Shown here piece by piece: positions 1 through 8,495 of a DNA stretch of 64,000 nucleotides. A program made the position numbers and the translations under genes. Origin of the DNA: Hyphomicrobiaceae bacterium (GTDB lineage Bacteria > Pseudomonadota > Alphaproteobacteria > Rhizobiales > Hyphomicrobiaceae); the NCBI GenBank assembly GCA_022844225.1, contig JALHMC010000002.1:124001-188000 (forward strand), read 5' to 3'. Position 1 is the stretch's first letter. Each line of letters starts with the position of its first letter. The notes under the pieces are model-generated. The model was given only the letters and a program-made list of their open reading frames with translations, did no database searches and was not told where the DNA came from.

Positions 1-3000
1 CACGCAGGATGCCGGTCGCGGCGACGATCAAGGCGTGGCGCAGGCGCTCGTAGAGGTCCAATTGTACGTCGCTGGAGACGACACCGTCGAGGGCATCGAC
101 CTGCCGCCAGAGTTCCGCCAAACCGAGCGTGCCGCGCGCCGCCATGAATGCAAACGCCACCTCGGTGATCGGCCGACCGGTCGTATCCGCCAGCATCAGA
201 GGGCCCGCCGGGCCCAAACGGTTGACCAAGCCATTGGTCAAGGTTGTCGCGACGATTTCGCGGCGCAGGCGGTGTCGCGCAATGTCCGTCTCGAACGGCT
301 GGCGCAAGGCCGGCGGGAAGTAGTCAAGCAACAGCCCCGCGAGGTAGGGATCGTCGGGAACCGAACTTGCCAGCAGGTCGTGCAGCAGCGCAATCTTCGC
401 GTAGCTCAACAAAACGGCCAGTTCCGGCCGCGTCAAGCCATGTCCCAGGCGGGCACGCTCCGCCAGTTCGTGGTCCCCGGGCAACGCCTCGAGCTCACGG
501 TGCACGAGGTCGCGAGACTCAAGGTCTCGGATCAGGCGAGCGAGACTGCCGAGGTCACGGGCGTGCCGGCGTTCAGCCAGTGTGAGGGCCAACGACTGCT
601 GATAATTGTTGCGCAGGACGGTGGCGGCCACGTCGTCCGCCATCGCCGACAGCAGCCGGTTGCGTTCATCTAGCGGCAGGCGACCTGATCGAACGGCTGG
701 CGCAAGCGCGATCTTGATGTTGACCTCCTGATCGGAGGTATTCACCCCTGCCGAGTTGTCGATGAAATCCGTATTCAAGCGGATGCCGCGCGCGGCGGCT
801 TCGATACGCGCCCGCTGTGTCATGCCGAGATTGGCGCCCTCGCCGATAACCTTGGTGCGTAAATCGACAGCCGATACGCGAAGCAGGTCGTTGGCACGGT
901 CACCGACGTCTGTATCGGATTCGCCCGAGGCTCTTACGTACGTACCGATTCCACCGAACCATAGGAGATCCGTCTCCGCAGCCAGGATCGCACGGATCAA
1001 GTCGCTCGGGGTCATGGCATCCGCGCTCACGCCCAGCAAAGCCTTGACCTCAGGAGAAAGTGGGACCGATTTCAGCTGACGTGAATAGACGCCGCCGCCG
1101 GAGGACAGCTTCGTACGATCGTAGTCCGCCCAGGTCGAGCGCGGCTGGTCGAACAGGCGCCGACGCTCGGCGAACGCAGCGGTTGCGTCAGGGTCCGGAT
1201 CAAGGAAGATGTCCCTGTGATCGAAGGCCGCCACAAGCTTGATGCACGGCGACAGCAGCATACCATTACCGAACACGTCGCCCGACATGTCGCCGACGCC
1301 CACCACGCGGAAGGGCTCGCGCCGGATGTCGCGGTTCATCTCGCGGAAATGGCGCTTGACGCATTCCCACGCTCCCCGCGCGGTGATACCGAGCCCCTTG
1401 TGATCGTACCCCGCCGAGCCACCGGAGGCGAAGGCGTCCCCCAGCCAGAAGCCTCGTTCCTCTGCGATGGCGTTGGCCAAGTCGGAGAATGTCGCCGTGC
1501 CCTTGTCGGCAGCGACGACGAGATAGGGATCGTCGCCATCGTAGCGCAGCACCCGATCGGGTGGGGCAATAGCCCCGTCAACGATGTTGTCGGTCAGGTC
1601 GAGAAGTGCCCCAACGAATGCGCGATAGGCAGCAATGCCCTCGCGCTGGATCTCCTCGCGGCTGCCTCCGCGCGGCAAGCAGCGGGGCAGGAAACCGCCC
1701 TTGGCGCCAGCGGGCACAATGACAGCGTTCTTGACCTGCTGGGCCTTGGCGAGCCCCAAGACCTCTGTGCGGTAGTCCAAGGCGCGGTCGGACCACCGGA
1801 TGCCACCGCGCGCGATCGGAGCGAAACGCATATGGACGCCCTCGACTCGCGGACTGGCGACGAAGATCTCACGAAAGGGTCGTGGCGCGGGGGCCATCGC
1901 CAAGCGGTGGCCATCGAGTTTCAACGCGATCGTCGGGGAGAGAGCGGCGGGAGCCGATGGGCGGAAGAAGGTTGTCCGAACGGTGGCAAACAGAACCGTC
2001 AGCAGACTACGAAGAATTCTATCCTGATCGAGACTCGCAACAGACGCGAGAGCCGCCTCGATACTGGTCGATACGGCCGCTTGAGCGGTTTCGCGGGCCG
2101 CAAGATCCAGATCCCGGTCAGGGTCGAAGCGAATGTGGAACAGCTCGACCAAGTCGCGCACAATAGCGGGATGCTCAGCAAGAGTTTCGGCGATATAGCG
2201 CGGCCCGAAAGCCGACCCGAGCTGTCGTAAATAGGCTGCGTAGGCTCGTACGAGGGCGGCTTGTCGCCAATCGAGCCCCGCGATCAATACAAGGCGATTG
2301 AAGGTGTCGTTGTCTGCCTGTCCCTTGATGACCGCGATAAAGGTCTCTTCGAGGCGCAGATCGAGGGCGGAGCCGACATCGACCGGGCGACCGTCCCACG
2401 TCTCGAGGACCATATCGTGAAGGATGACGAGGCGCGGCCTGCCGTCGATTCTGGGGGAGAGGCGCCATGTGCGCTCGTCGATCACAGAAAAGCCGAGGTT
2501 CTCGAGCATTGGGACACGATCGGAGAGGCGGATCGGCTCATCGAGACAGTAGATGGCCGCACGGATGCGCCCCTCCCGCATCCCCATCTCGCGATGAAAG
2601 TCGATCGCCACGCGCCGATCAGGGCCGAGACGTTCGAGCCGCGCGATATCTTCAAGTGCCCGAGCCGGGGTGAAAACCTCTGCATATCCGACCGGAAACG
2701 CGCCCACGTAGCGCGCGACTAGGGCTTGAGAGCCTGCGCCAAGCCCCAAGATGGCTTGCTTCAGCGCGTCGCCCCAGGTGCGCACGATGCGTGCGATCCC
2801 GGCCTCCAAATCGGGCACATCGATCGGTGTTATTCGACCGCTACGGCGCGCAACGATGAAATGGACCCTCGCAAGCGGGCCATCGCCGAACCGGGGATAG
2901 AAGGCCGCGACGTAGCCTTCGAACCGCTCCGAGAGATACTCACCAATACGCTCGCGCGCACTGCTGGAGTAACGATCACGCGGTACGAAGACCAGCGCCG

Positions 3001-4249
3001 ATACGAACCGGTCGAAGCGATCGTAGCGGAGAAACGCACGAACGCGCGGACGCAGTTCGAGGTCGAGGATTCCGCCGACCCATTGTGCCAGGTCGTCGGG
3101 CGCGATCTGGAACAGTTCGTCGCGAGGAAACGTCTCGATGACATTGACGAATGTCTTGGCAGCATGGCTGCCAGGCGCCAACGCCAGGGCCGTGCTCACC
3201 TGCGCAACCTTGCGGCGAAGCACAGGAATCAACTGCGGCGACTGCGTGTAGGCCGACGATGTGAACAGCCCGACGATGCGAAGTTCGCCGATGACCTCGC
3301 CGTCCGAGCCGTACTGCTTCACACCGATGTAGTCCATATGGACGCGCCGATGCACGCGACTGACGACGTTGGCCTTAGTGATGATCAACGGCTCGGGTGC
3401 GCGGAAAAACTGGCGCAACTCCGGCGTCATGGCGACCAATTCGCCGCCGCGCCTGAGCACTTGCACGGCCGGGTCCGCCAATAGGCCCAGACCGGCATCA
3501 TCCGAGGTCACGAGTTCGCAATCGTCAAGCGACCCGTCGAGCCGATAATCCCGCGATCCGAGAAAGGTGAAATTGTCGTCGACCAACCACGACAGAAACG
3601 CAAGTTGCTCGTCCAAGGCTGCCTTCTCGACTGCGAGCGGTGACTGCGCCAAGTCATGGATTGCGCTGTTCACACGCGCAATCATCCGCCGCCAGTCGCT
3701 CACGACGAGGCGGACCTCGTCGAGAATACCGGAGATCGCCGCGGCCAGTTCATCTTGCCGTGCCGAGCTCGGAGCGCCGAGGATGTGGATGGATATGTAG
3801 CTTTCCTGACGGCCGTCATTCCAGTTGCCGTCACCGATACCGGTGACCTCGCGGAGCTCTCCGCCGTCGGAACGGCTGGCCTTGTAGATCGGGTGGAGGA
3901 CCATGGCAACGTCGAGTCCGCGCGCATGGATCTCGGCGAGAACACTGTCGACCAGGAATGGCATGTCATCGTTGACGATGTCGATGGCGATTGCGTCAGG
4001 GACGATCTCGGACCTACGGGTCGCGAAACTGTGCTGACCCCTCTTTCGACAAGCGATGGCGTCAAAGGCTGCGAGCGCTTCGTGGGCCATGGCTTGCGAC
4101 GGGAGGCTCGCCAAGCTGGATGCATCGGCCGAACCGATGAGTGCTCGCAAGAAGAGCTCCCTGCCGCGGTCGTCTGCGGACTTCCCGTCAACGTCCGCAC
4201 CTCTTTGGGCACGGTTCGGAATTGACGCATGATCGGCATCCTTGGGCAT
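1..4249 (-). CDS. gdhB: NAD-specific glutamate dehydrogenase, large (~180 kDa) type, 3' end outside window
   Basis: Oxidative deamination of glutamate to 2-oxoglutarate with NAD, a cytosolic catabolic enzyme. Reading the minus strand from the ATG at 4249 gives an open frame of about 1416 residues to the window edge. I checked the frame at 1810 and 43 and found no shift. Family landmarks visible are an N-terminal region ending in DIVNDDMPFLVDS, then ARGGIRWSDR followed by DYRTEVLGLAKAQQ and KNAVIVPAGAKGGF, GGGVYSRQLKS, LLWFGGIGTYV, VIGEGANLGMTQ and FIDNSAGVNTSDQEVN. These mark the large GDH class (usually about 1550-1650 residues), so some 150-200 C-terminal residues lie outside. An AAGGGAG ribosome site about 8 bases upstream supports the start. 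The gene lies downstream of dnaA on the same strand, but a terminator separates them. Confidence 0.96.
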   Translation of the reverse strand, partial: MPKDADHASIPNRAQRGADVDGKSADDRGRELFLRALIGSADASSLASLPSQAMAHEALAAFDAIACRKRGQHSFATRRSEIVPDAIAIDIVNDDMPFLVDSVLAEIHARGLDVAMVLHPIYKASRSDGGELREVTGIGDGNWNDGRQESYISIHILGAPSSARQDELAAAISGILDEVRLVVSDWRRMIARVNSAIHDLAQSPLAVEKAALDEQLAFLSWLVDDNFTFLGSRDYRLDGSLDDCELVTSDDAGLGLLADPAVQVLRRGGELVAMTPELRQFFRAPEPLIITKANVVSRVHRRVHMDYIGVKQYGSDGEVIGELRIVGLFTSSAYTQSPQLIPVLRRKVAQVSTALALAPGSHAAKTFVNVIETFPRDELFQIAPDDLAQWVGGILDLELRPRVRAFLRYDRFDRFVSALVFVPRDRYSSSARERIGEYLSERFEGYVAAFYPRFGDGPLARVHFIVARRSGRITPIDVPDLEAGIARIVRTWGDALKQAILGLGAGSQALVARYVGAFPVGYAEVFTPARALEDIARLERLGPDRRVAIDFHREMGMREGRIRAAIYCLDEPIRLSDRVPMLENLGFSVIDERTWRLSPRIDGRPRLVILHDMVLETWDGRPVDVGSALDLRLEETFIAVIKGQADNDTFNRLVLIAGLDWRQAALVRAYAAYLRQLGSAFGPRYIAETLAEHPAIVRDLVELFHIRFDPDRDLDLAARETAQAAVSTSIEAALASVASLDQDRILRSLLTVLFATVRTTFFRPSAPAALSPTIALKLDGHRLAMAPAPRPFREIFVASPRVEGVHMRFAPIARGGIRWSDRALDYRTEVLGLAKAQQVKNAVIVPAGAKGGFLPRCLPRGGSREEIQREGIAAYRAFVGALLDLTDNIVDGAIAPPDRVLRYDGDDPYLVVAADKGTATFSDLANAIAEERGFWLGDAFASGGSAGYDHKGLGITARGAWECVKRHFREMNRDIRREPFRVVGVGDMSGDVFGNGMLLSPCIKLVAAFDHRDIFLDPDPDATAAFAERRRLFDQPRSTWADYDRTKLSSGGGVYSRQLKSVPLSPEVKALLGVSADAMTPSDLIRAILAAETDLLWFGGIGTYVRASGESDTDVGDRANDLLRVSAVDLRTKVIGEGANLGMTQRARIEAAARGIRLNTDFIDNSAGVNTSDQEVNIKIALAPAVRSGRLPLDERNRLLSAMADDVAATVLRNNYQQSLALTLAERRHARDLGSLARLIRDLESRDLVHRELEALPGDHELAERARLGHGLTRPELAVLLSYAKIALLHDLLASSVPDDPYLAGLLLDYFPPALRQPFETDIARHRLRREIVATTLTNGLVNRLGPAGPLMLADTTGRPITEVAFAFMAARGTLGLAELWRQVDALDGVVSSDVQLDLYERLRHALIVAATGILR

Positions 4250-4400
4250 AGCCGACGCTCCCTTGGATCAAAAAGACGCAATGGACAGACGCTCGAAGTT
4301 CGACATCACCACGATCGAGTTGCCGCGTCACGAATTCAATAGTCCGATGCCACGCGCCACGGCGATCATTTGCGGTGCGAGCAATCGTTCCGGCCTATCC

Positions 4401-4440
4401 AAAACGCAAAACGGGCGGGCACATCGTGTGTCCCGCCCGT
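4401..4440 (-). terminator. Rho-independent terminator after dnaA
   Basis: An inverted repeat with arms ACGGGCGGG and CCCGCCCGT (4411-4440, one-base bulge, CACA/TGTG continuing the stem) is followed on the minus strand by TTTTGCGTTTT. It lies 26 bases beyond the dnaA stop and well before the glutamate dehydrogenase start at 4249, so the two genes are probably separate transcripts. Confidence 0.8.
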
Positions 4441-4465
4441 CGCTTCTTGCTTTGAAATCAATCGA

Positions 4466-6145
4466 TCAGCGCATGCCGGCTACAGGATCGGGTCCAAGCT
4501 GCTTCTTGAGATCCTCGATCTCGTCCTTGAGCTGGGCGTTGGACGAGATCTGACCCTCAATCTTGCGAATTGCGTGCAGGACCGTGGTGTGATCCCGGTT
4601 GCCAAAACGCCGGCCGATCTCCGGCAAAGACCGTGCTGTCATCTGCTTGGCCAGATACATGCCGATCTGGCGCGGCCACACCACCGAGCGATGCCGCCGC
4701 TCGGACAGGATATCGTTTCGCGAAACACCGTAGTGGCGTGATACGATTTTAAGGATGTCCTCGATCCGGATTCGCCGCGGCTCGCCACTGGAAACCAAAT
4801 CACGAAGAAGACCCTCGGCGGTGTCCGACGTAACAGGGCTGCGCATAAGCTGCCATTGCGCATAGAGGCGAGTGACAGCACCTTCGAGTTCGCGTCCGCT
4901 CTCGGTCAGTTTATCGGCGACCATGTCGACCACATCGCGCGGAATTTCGAACGACGGGTCGACTGCGCGCTTCTCCTGGATGCGCCGCTCCAGGATCTTC
5001 ACCCGAAGCTCGCGGTCCATCGCACCAATCTCGGTCACCAGACCACGTTGCAGTCGCGACCGCATGCGATCGTTGAGACGCGACAGCTGGACAGGAGGCC
5101 GTGCAGAAGCCACGACAAGCTGCCGGCCACTGTCCAGCAACATATTGATGATGTGGTCGAACTCGAGCTCGGTCTTCTCACCTGTCATGAACTCGAGATC
5201 GTCGATCAGCAAGATGTCGATCGAGCGAAAGCGATCCTTGAAGGCCATCGCGTCCTGTGCCCGCAGCGCTTCCACGAACGTGAACCTGAAACGCTCCGCA
5301 GTGAGATACAGGACCTTGGCGTGCGGCGTGCGACGGCGCACTTCCCAGGCGATCGCATGCAGCAGATGCGACTTACCATGCCCCACACTGGAGTGAAGGA
5401 ACAGCGGATTGAACCCGCGGCTTTCAGCAAACACCGTCTCGGCAACCTGAACGGCGCCGGCATGAGACATGCGATTGGCTGGGCCGACAACGAAGCTGTC
5501 GAATGTGTAACGCGGGTCGAGGGGCGACCCCTCGAGTCCATTGACTTGCGAGCGTGCAATCGCGTGCCCAGCACCGTCCGTCGCCGCGCGCTCCGTCGGT
5601 ACCGGCTCGGCGAACGCGCGATAGGGCTCTACCGCCTGGCGCGTCGTCGCCACGACCTGGGATTTGGCGACAACAGCGTTGGGCTGGCGCAACAGCACCT
5701 CGACCTGCTCGACACCGGGGAACTCCGGCGATGCGCAGGCGATCAACGCGTCCGCATAATGCGACTGAATCCAGTTGCGCAGGAATTTTACTGGCACAGA
5801 GACTTTCAGCAGCCGACCATCGAAGCTCTGAAACTCAAGTGTCATGAACCAACTCGAGAAGACGTCTTCACCGAGGCGAGCCCGCAAGGCCGCCTTGACC
5901 TTGGCGCCCTTCTGAGCAAGCCCGTTCGAACTGTCGTCCGCCGAAGCGGCCTTATCGACCAGTGCAACGCGCTGCAAGCCCGCTACGCCAGGGGTCGCAA
6001 TCGCCAGCGCGCCCACGCCAGCATCTACATACCCACTCGGCTCAGCGCCTAATTCGCTCCGATCCCTGGAGCCTGCTCGAGACAAAAAGTCCCCGTTCGC
6101 TCCACGCTCGTCTGAGCGCGGTGCGAAATTCTTGTCCTGCGTCAT
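4466..6145 (-). CDS. dnaA: Chromosomal replication initiator DnaA
   Basis: Binds DnaA boxes at oriC and opens the duplex. The 559 residues show an unusually long N-terminal lead of about 78 residues, domain I (about 80-152), a variable domain II, AAA+ domain III from about 208, and DNA-binding domain IV (about 455-535, with GNRDHTTVLHA at 515-525). Walker A is SSVGHGKS (252-259, Lys258) and Walker B is ILLIDD (311-316). The arginine-finger candidate is Arg364 and sensor II is Arg418 in GRELEGAV. Sensor I reads VVASARPP: Ala348 stands where the SDR or ADR motif normally has Asp. A GGGGAA ribosome site upstream supports the ATG at 6145, and there is no internal Met before residue 101. Confidence 0.97.
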   Translation of the reverse strand: MTQDKNFAPRSDERGANGDFLSRAGSRDRSELGAEPSGYVDAGVGALAIATPGVAGLQRVALVDKAASADDSSNGLAQKGAKVKAALRARLGEDVFSSWFMTLEFQSFDGRLLKVSVPVKFLRNWIQSHYADALIACASPEFPGVEQVEVLLRQPNAVVAKSQVVATTRQAVEPYRAFAEPVPTERAATDGAGHAIARSQVNGLEGSPLDPRYTFDSFVVGPANRMSHAGAVQVAETVFAESRGFNPLFLHSSVGHGKSHLLHAIAWEVRRRTPHAKVLYLTAERFRFTFVEALRAQDAMAFKDRFRSIDILLIDDLEFMTGEKTELEFDHIINMLLDSGRQLVVASARPPVQLSRLNDRMRSRLQRGLVTEIGAMDRELRVKILERRIQEKRAVDPSFEIPRDVVDMVADKLTESGRELEGAVTRLYAQWQLMRSPVTSDTAEGLLRDLVSSGEPRRIRIEDILKIVSRHYGVSRNDILSERRHRSVVWPRQIGMYLAKQMTARSLPEIGRRFGNRDHTTVLHAIRKIEGQISSNAQLKDEIEDLKKQLGPDPVAGMR

Positions 6146-6268
6146 CTGTCAATTCCCCGCATTACTACATGAAGCGATCCATTGCCCTCGCACGGATGCT
6201 TCAGATCGCCAGCGCCGAGGCTGGCCATTGTTTGTCTCGGCTTACGCAGAACCCTCCCTTGCCGAAAA

Positions 6269-6712
6269 TCAGGACTGAGCCCAAGGCAATGCCTGGGCCT
6301 TCCACCCGCTCAGAGCACCACGATGCCGATCGCTGTCGAGTGGCCCCTCAAACCCCTCGGCAACATTGAAACACCGTGCGTAACCCGCCCTCAGCATGGC
6401 CTGAGCGGCCAACTGACTGCGTGCTCCAGAGCGACAAATGAAGTACAGCTCCGCCTCTCGCGAAACGCCGAGCGCCGCGAGACGCCCAGTTAGCTCCTCG
6501 ACAAAGGCCGGGTTCGGGCGATTGTCAGGAAAGCCTTGCCATTCGACGAGAACAGTTTCTTTCCCGAGAGACGTTAGGTCCGGAAGGCCGACGTACGACC
6601 ATTCTGCGCGAGTCCGCACATCGATCAGAACAGCGTCGGGACTTTCGGCAAGGCGCCGCCAAACCGCATCGACAGGTACGTTCTCGGCCCTTGTTGACGT
6701 CTCAGCAACCAC
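6269..6712 (-). CDS. Single-domain rhodanese-like protein
   Basis: A sulfurtransferase-type protein of about 147 residues. The rhodanese fold is recognisable from DAVLIDVRTRAEW near the N-terminus and the active-site loop FICRSGARSQ with its catalytic Cys, followed by a C-terminal GFEG. Start choice: an AGGAGG lies at about 6721-6726 and sits too close to the GTG at 6718, while the GTG two codons further in (6712) is about 8 bases away and is preferred. It lies upstream of dnaA on the same strand. The substrate cannot be told from sequence. Confidence 0.85.
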   Translation of the reverse strand: MVAETSTRAENVPVDAVWRRLAESPDAVLIDVRTRAEWSYVGLPDLTSLGKETVLVEWQGFPDNRPNPAFVEELTGRLAALGVSREAELYFICRSGARSQLAAQAMLRAGYARCFNVAEGFEGPLDSDRHRGALSGWKAQALPWAQS

Positions 6713-6726
6713 GCTCACATCCTCCT

Positions 6727-7100
6727 AAACAAACTCGCCACTCACCCCGCCGCCAGAACAGCGCAGCGATCGTTGATGTATTCGGCCTACCTCGACCGCA
6801 CAGCGGGCCAGGCGACGCGGCCTTCGACTCAACTCGGGGTACACGGCGGGAGGAATGGTCCCACTCAGTTCACACGAAACACGAGGCCGATCCGAAACAA
6901 CTCAGCGCCGCACGCGCCGTCGACCTCGAAAAGGACATTAACCAAAACTTAAGGGGATGCAAGCTCGCCAAATCACCACAGCGTTCACCCTGGTGCGCCA
7001 TGCGACTGGACGTCGCGATGCCGACAACTCGAATGAACCTGAAGCTATCTGTGGAGAACGGCTTGAGACGTATGACTTAATTGAGCCTGCTGGCCGCAAC
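6727..7100. other. Non-coding stretch upstream of the rhodanese; weak candidate for origin-related DNA
   Basis: No credible gene is visible. The stretch includes a short AT-rich run near 6930-6955 and one near-consensus DnaA box, TGTGGAGAA at 7050-7058 (one mismatch to TGTGGATAA). A single box is weak evidence, so this is only a possible part of an origin. The DNA between the terminator and rpsT (7129-7301) also shows no gene. Confidence 0.3.
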
Positions 7101-7125
7101 AAAAAGGGCGCCGAAAAAGGCGCCC
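7101..7125 (-). terminator. Rho-independent terminator downstream of rpsT
   Basis: A perfect 7-bp stem GGGCGCC / GGCGCCC (7106-7112 and 7119-7125) with a six-base loop is followed on the minus strand by TTTTTGTT. It lies about 175 bases beyond the rpsT stop. Confidence 0.8.
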
Positions 7126-7301
7126 TTGAATCTCGTTTTGATTTGCGAGCGCCCGGTCTAGTCGGGGCGAGGCTTTCGATATCAGACCCCAAACCTCGTT
7201 ATTTTTGTTCCTTATCAGCGGGATAACACCGATTCTCGATGATGGGCAACAAACTCGAGCGTTGAGTCCAGACCACGAACATCCGAAGTGCTGACGAAAC
7301 G

Positions 7302-7586
7302 TCAGGCCGAGGGCTGCCCCGGTGTGCTCAGCGCCTTGATGCGCTTGGTGAGGCGCGACACCTTACGCGCGGCCGTCCGCTTGTGGAGGATCCCCTTTTG
7401 CGACGAGCGCATCATAACGGGCTCGGCCGCCTTGAGAGCCGCCGCAGCAGCCTCCGAGTTGCCCTCGGCCAGCGCCAGCTCCACGTTGCGAACCATCGTC
7501 TTCATTCTCGACCGACGTGCCTTATTGATCTCGGTGCGGCGGATGGAGACGCGCTCTGCGCGCTTCGCCGATTTGGTATTGGGCAT
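7302..7586 (-). CDS. rpsT: 30S ribosomal protein S20
   Basis: A small basic 16S rRNA-binding protein of 94 residues, typical for S20. It begins with the conserved MPNTKSAKRAERVS and contains the SRMKTMVRNVE and KGILHKRTAARKVSRLTKRI segments. The frame stays open 40 codons upstream, but the S20 N-terminus fixes the start at the ATG at 7586, with GGAG about 7 bases before it. The rpsT-dnaA proximity is common in this bacterial class. Confidence 0.97.
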   Translation of the reverse strand: MPNTKSAKRAERVSIRRTEINKARRSRMKTMVRNVELALAEGNSEAAAAALKAAEPVMMRSSQKGILHKRTAARKVSRLTKRIKALSTPGQPSA

Positions 7587-7797
7587 TCCTGGCTCCGTTG
7601 CTGGTACGAACTTTGCGTTGATGGGACTGCGTCTGCGCATTGTCCCGGAAAAGTGCATCCCTAGGGACAATGACCGCTCAAACGCAGTCGCCGCCCGTGG
7701 GTCCATGCCCAGGGCGGCCTGTCTTGTGGGATGGTCCTATAGCCTGTGCGCTCACCGCTGGCAACGGCGGTCGAGACCTTAACGGAGTGAGCGAGCC

Positions 7798-8214
7798 ATG
7801 AAGCATAATTTCCACGAGACGCTCGACGAGGCGGCCGTTGCCTTACCGTCAGACCGTTCAACCGGTCTGGTCCTTGCCGGAGCGTCTGTCATCGCGGCGG
7901 TTATCTGGCGGAGTGAACCCACTGTGTTGATGGCCGGCTTGGCCGCTGCAGTCCTTCTGACGGGACTGAGCCTTGCGGCGCCGGCAACGCTTAACCCCCT
8001 TAATCGCGCGTGGATGGCGTTCGGACGGCAGCTCGGAAAATTGGTCAGCCCGGTGGTGATGCTCGTGCTCTTCTGCACAACCATCGTTCCCTTCGGACTC
8101 GCGATGCAACTCAAGCGTGATCCACTGCGGCGGCGCCCGACTGAGACCGACGAGACATTCTGGATCGTGCCAGAGATCAAGTTCGGCCCGAACGACATGA
8201 ACAGACAGTTCTGA
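7798..8214 (+). CDS. SxtJ-type small membrane protein
   Basis: A 138-residue integral membrane protein with about three hydrophobic segments (roughly 22-40, 42-62 and 82-103). Between them is a short conserved-looking stretch, LNPLNRAWMAFGRQLGKLVSP. The tail after LKRDPLRRRP is hydrophilic. Layout and wording resemble the SxtJ family of the saxitoxin clusters, which also sits next to a carbamoyltransferase. It is first of three plus-strand genes with a DUF5989-type peptide and a carbamoyltransferase. A GGAG lies about 11 bases before the ATG. The molecular function of SxtJ proteins is not known to me, and the family call is by recognition. Confidence 0.75.
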   Translation: MKHNFHETLDEAAVALPSDRSTGLVLAGASVIAAVIWRSEPTVLMAGLAAAVLLTGLSLAAPATLNPLNRAWMAFGRQLGKLVSPVVMLVLFCTTIVPFGLAMQLKRDPLRRRPTETDETFWIVPEIKFGPNDMNRQF

Positions 8215-8287
8215 GCCACGGCTCGGCACCGCGTTCCATCACGTCGGTCACCAACGACACTCAAGCCACAAACAACGGAAAATCGAG

Positions 8288-8440
8288 ATGCTGTCGCTCG
8301 CGAAGGAGCTCACCCTCTACATGTCCGCACGCCGAAAGTGGTGGCTCGCACCCGTGCTTGCGACGCTGGTCGTGGTCGGCGGCCTCCTGGCAGTGGCGAA
8401 GGGCTCGGCGATCGCACCGTTCATCTACACGGTTTTCTGA
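8288..8440 (+). CDS. DUF5989-type 50-residue membrane peptide
   Basis: A short ORF of 50 codons from the ATG at 8288 to the TGA at 8440. It has an amphipathic N-terminus (MLSLAKELTLYMSARRKWW), one hydrophobic helix (about 19-37) and the ending KGSAIAPFIYTVF. The basic RRKWWL motif before the helix and the SAIAPFIYT-F ending are what I recognise as the DUF5989 family, which commonly lies between an SxtJ-like gene and a carbamoyltransferase. Here it is exactly in that position. It is easily missed because it is short and overlaps a longer spurious frame. Confidence 0.8.
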   Translation: MLSLAKELTLYMSARRKWWLAPVLATLVVVGGLLAVAKGSAIAPFIYTVF

Positions 8441-8495
8441 CGCAGCAGCGATCGTTCGACGCCTGTCATGTGATCTCCTCGAACAACGAGCCCTC

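Noticed and set aside
35-3484. Several long plus-strand frames opposite the glutamate dehydrogenase
   Set aside because: They mirror the minus-strand coding frame, lack any family motif and are common shadows in GC-rich DNA. The minus strand translates to recognisable large GDH.
8358-8495. N-terminal extension of the carbamoyltransferase
   Set aside because: It covers the DUF5989-type gene in another frame and does not look like family sequence; MRILGISAFYHD is the normal start.
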